A DNA stretch of 10,094 nt from Polyrhizophydium stewartii (lineage: Eukaryota > Chytridiomycota > Chytridiomycetes > Rhizophydiales). The notes under the pieces are model-generated. The model was given only the letters and a program-made list of their open reading frames with translations. It was not told the origin of the DNA and made no database searches. This document shows positions 8,701 to 10,094 of this stretch, one piece after another. The stretch spans positions 1-10,094 of the forward strand of contig JADGIZ010000686.1 of NCBI GenBank assembly GCA_027604665.1. Reading direction: 5' to 3'. The position numbers and the translations under genes are program-made. Position 1 is the first letter of the stretch, and the number at the start of each line of letters is the position of its first letter.

Positions 8701-9523
8701 GCAACGGGCCGATTCGCATCACGCGCGCCGTCGACATCTTCTCGATTGGATGCGTCTTCTTTTATGTGCTCACTGGTGGCGGCCACCCGTTCGGCGACAA
8801 GTTCTCGCGCGAGATGAACGTGCTGCGCGGCAACTTCAGGCTCGATGCGCTCGACGTGCTCAAGGAGGAGAGCGTGCTGGCCAAGGATCTGATCAAGCGG
8901 ATGATCTCAAAGGATCCGAGCAAGCGGTGCGCTGCGAATTGTTTGCTTGGCTGGCGTGCGTCTGGCACTTGGCGCTGACACGCAGGCACAGCCCGGATGC
9001 AGCAAGCGTGCTGCGGCATCCCTTCTTTTGGACTCCGCTGCAGCGTCTAACGTTTCTACAGGAGGTCTCTGATCGCTTCGAGGCCGAAAGCAAAGAACCT
9101 CCCTCGGCGCTGGTGAAATTGCTTGAGCGCGGCGCGGCCAAAGTGACCGGAGGGGACTGGTGCCGGCGCATCGACCGCAGCATCCTCGATGACCTGGGAA
9201 AGTACCGCAAGTACGACGGCGCGAGCGTGCAGGATCTCTTGCGCGCGCTCAGAAACAAGGTGATATTTTCTTGGGGGGCGGGGGCGGGCCATCTTAATTT
9301 GCAAGGAGCCCGAGGGCTTTCTGACTGACTTGCGGCACAGAAACACCACTATCAAGATCTGTCGGCCAGCGCACGCAAGGGGCTGGGTCCCATGCCCAGC
9401 GGGTTTCTGATGTATTTTGAGACACGCTTCCCGCATCTGCTGATGCACTGCTTTGGCGTTGTGTGCGAGAGCCGCGTGCTGCGCGCAGACCCCGTCTTCG
9501 AGGTGTATCTCGCTCCCGAATGA
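5645..9523 (+). CDS. IRE1: IRE1: ER-stress sensor transmembrane kinase/endoribonuclease
   Basis: IRE1 senses unfolded proteins in the ER lumen and splices HAC1/XBP1-type mRNA. Exons: 5645-6289, 6370-6577, 6631-6825, 6887-8112, 8190-8926, 8992-9259, 9341-9523 (3462 nt, 1153 aa). A signal peptide (MKWLPTAPLLLAAFGAL) leads into a luminal domain with DGGLHGLDRTTGQLLWT and QYVLNIFSRQGDLKYNITFSEF. The membrane span is about 530-551, and a basic linker patch (KAAKRRKAKR, about 647-656) resembles a nuclear-import signal. Kinase: loop GYGSHG (705-710), Lys726, HRD Asp820, DFG Asp845, GTAGWRAPE. RNase (KEN) domain: Tyr1078, Arg1091, Asn1092 and His1096 align with human Y892, R905, N906, H910, so all activities look intact. 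Oddities: one GC-AG intron (8113-8189), a roughly 60-residue insert after APE, and acidic low-complexity DNA at 6046-6093. Exon ends were chosen by alignment; the family assignment is certain. Confidence 0.95.
8113..8189 (+). other. GC-AG intron of IRE1 (77 nt)
   Basis: The exon ends in AAG followed by GCAAGT, the classic GC-donor context. A GCTGAC branch-like site lies at 8163-8168 and the acceptor is GAGCAG ending at 8189. Splicing joins VVRYYYK to EQCEGFMYIALELC, which matches human IRE1 RYFCTEKDRQFQYIA residue for residue in length. No GT donor nearby preserves both the frame and the conserved RYYYK segment. The alternative acceptors TTACAG (8150) and AGCAG (8195) keep the frame but give the wrong spacing, and TTTAG (8173) breaks it. 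Confidence 0.75.
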
Positions 9524-10032
9524 AGGCTGCCTTGGGGCCGGCGGTGTCTGGGGCCTTGCGGCGGCTCGCCGGAAGGACGCCGATTTGCCGTGTCATGCGA
9601 CACAACAGCAGCGACCAAGGCGACGGCGGCACTGGCCGCCGAGACCGCGCCGCCGCGGACGGCGCGGCGCAGGGCGACGGCGGAAGCGGCACACTCGACC
9701 AAGGCGAGCCAAGCGGCGCTGGAAATCGTAGTACCTCGCCTGCGGCCTCGCCAACCGAAGGCGGGCCGGCAGTCACTGACCAGGCCGCGAAGAGCCAGGC
9801 CACCGTCGAGTCGAAGCTCGAGCACGTGCGGTCCCGCCTGGAATACGCCAGGGATAAGGTTTCGGCCAAGCTCTCCAAGTCCTCGGATGGCCTGGGGCCG
9901 GGCGGCCAGCGTCGGCCCGCCGCCGGACAGCCCCATCGCACGAACACGGGCGTCTTTGGATTCCTCGGCGAGCTTGCTGCCGAACTGACCGACGCCCTCG
10001 GCACCATGGGCGGCGGAATTAGATTAGATTAG
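9520..10032 (+). CDS. Hypothetical protein with mitochondrial-presequence-like N terminus
   Basis: This is a 170-residue ORF that I do not recognise. Its ATG overlaps the IRE1 stop (ATGA at 9520-9523). The first ~29 residues (MKAALGPAVSGALRRLAGR and following) have five Arg and one Lys, no acidic residue, and are amphipathic, with a possible cleavage near RVMRHNSS, as in matrix-targeting presequences. Residues about 30-90 are a Gly/Asp/Ser-rich linker. Residues about 93-115 (ESKLEHVRSRLEYARDKVS) look like a charged helix or coiled coil, followed by a short hydrophobic segment GVFGFLGELAAELTDALG near the C terminus. Codon choice in the second half favours G/C third positions, like the neighbouring genes. 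The frame is also open upstream to 9463. It ends in an ATTAG repeat. It may be a complete small gene, a first exon of a gene running past the window, or a chance ORF. No function is proposed. Confidence 0.42.
   Translation: MKAALGPAVSGALRRLAGRTPICRVMRHNSSDQGDGGTGRRDRAAADGAAQGDGGSGTLDQGEPSGAGNRSTSPAASPTEGGPAVTDQAAKSQATVESKLEHVRSRLEYARDKVSAKLSKSSDGLGPGGQRRPAAGQPHRTNTGVFGFLGELAAELTDALGTMGGGIRLD
10018..10032 (+). repeat. Three tandem ATTAG pentamers
   Basis: ATTAG occurs three times head to tail, and the last copy supplies the TAG stop of the ORF ending at 10032. It is a short AT-rich tract in a GC-rich context. The remaining bases to 10094 show no gene or recognisable signal. Confidence 0.8.
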
Positions 10033-10094
10033 AAGAGGGATTTATTAAGGAGCGAGGCGGCCGACTTCCCCTCAACCGGCTGGGACCACCGCGA

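Noticed and set aside
9294..10007. 237-codon minus-strand frame at the right end
   Set aside because: It overlaps the certain IRE1 RNase exon and mirrors the GC-rich ORF on the plus strand; no motif was recognised.
10018..10032. ATTAG repeats as a telomere-like end
   Set aside because: Only three copies of a pentamer unlike fungal telomere units, followed by ordinary GC-rich sequence.
1..10094. Transposon, CRISPR array, tRNA, rRNA or viral gene
   Set aside because: No transposase, integrase, terminal repeats, regularly spaced repeats or RNA-gene signatures were seen on either strand.

Overview
The window looks like a stretch of GC-rich, very compact fungal nuclear DNA. Four clear protein genes of typical fungal/eukaryotic families are broken by 15 short spliceosomal introns (53-163 nt, one of 303 nt), most with a CTRAC-type branch site just upstream of an AG acceptor. 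Nothing bacterial, viral or mobile was seen. Actin-regulating Ark/Prk-type kinase, Dap1 and Ire1 together point to a fungus. The lineage (basidiomycete or early-diverging) cannot be fixed by eye.

Layout: (1) 1-948, plus strand, the C-terminal part of a secreted type-B carboxylesterase/lipase that starts outside the window. (2) 949-1121, a short tail-to-tail spacer with an AATAAA signal and a perfect 7-bp hairpin. (3) 4729-1122, minus strand, a 7-exon, ~940-residue NAK-family kinase (Ark1/Prk1/AAK1 type) with a long Q/P-rich endocytic-adaptor tail. (4) 4748-5540, plus strand, a 4-exon Dap1/PGRMC-type cytochrome-b5-like heme protein whose start codon is only 18 bp from that of the divergent kinase. 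(5) 5645-9523, plus strand, a 7-exon, ~1153-residue IRE1, the ER-stress sensor kinase/RNase, including one apparent GC-AG intron. (6) 9520-10032, plus strand, an unassigned ORF with a mitochondrial-presequence-like N terminus; its ATG overlaps the IRE1 stop. The last ~60 bp show nothing recognisable.

Exon joins were derived by hand from reading-frame continuity and family alignment. The kinase joins sum to 2823 nt, Dap1 to 468 nt and IRE1 to 3462 nt, all multiples of three without internal stops. Functional links are loose: Dap1 and IRE1 are both ER-membrane proteins (sterol/heme metabolism and unfolded-protein response), whereas the kinase acts at cortical actin/endocytic sites and the esterase is probably secreted.

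No wholly new system is evident. The most unusual features are architectural: overlapping or nearly touching gene starts, a strong GTGCGY 5' splice-site preference, a GC-AG intron, an overlapping upstream ORF on IRE1, and a stop-free 3n intron in the kinase glycine loop.
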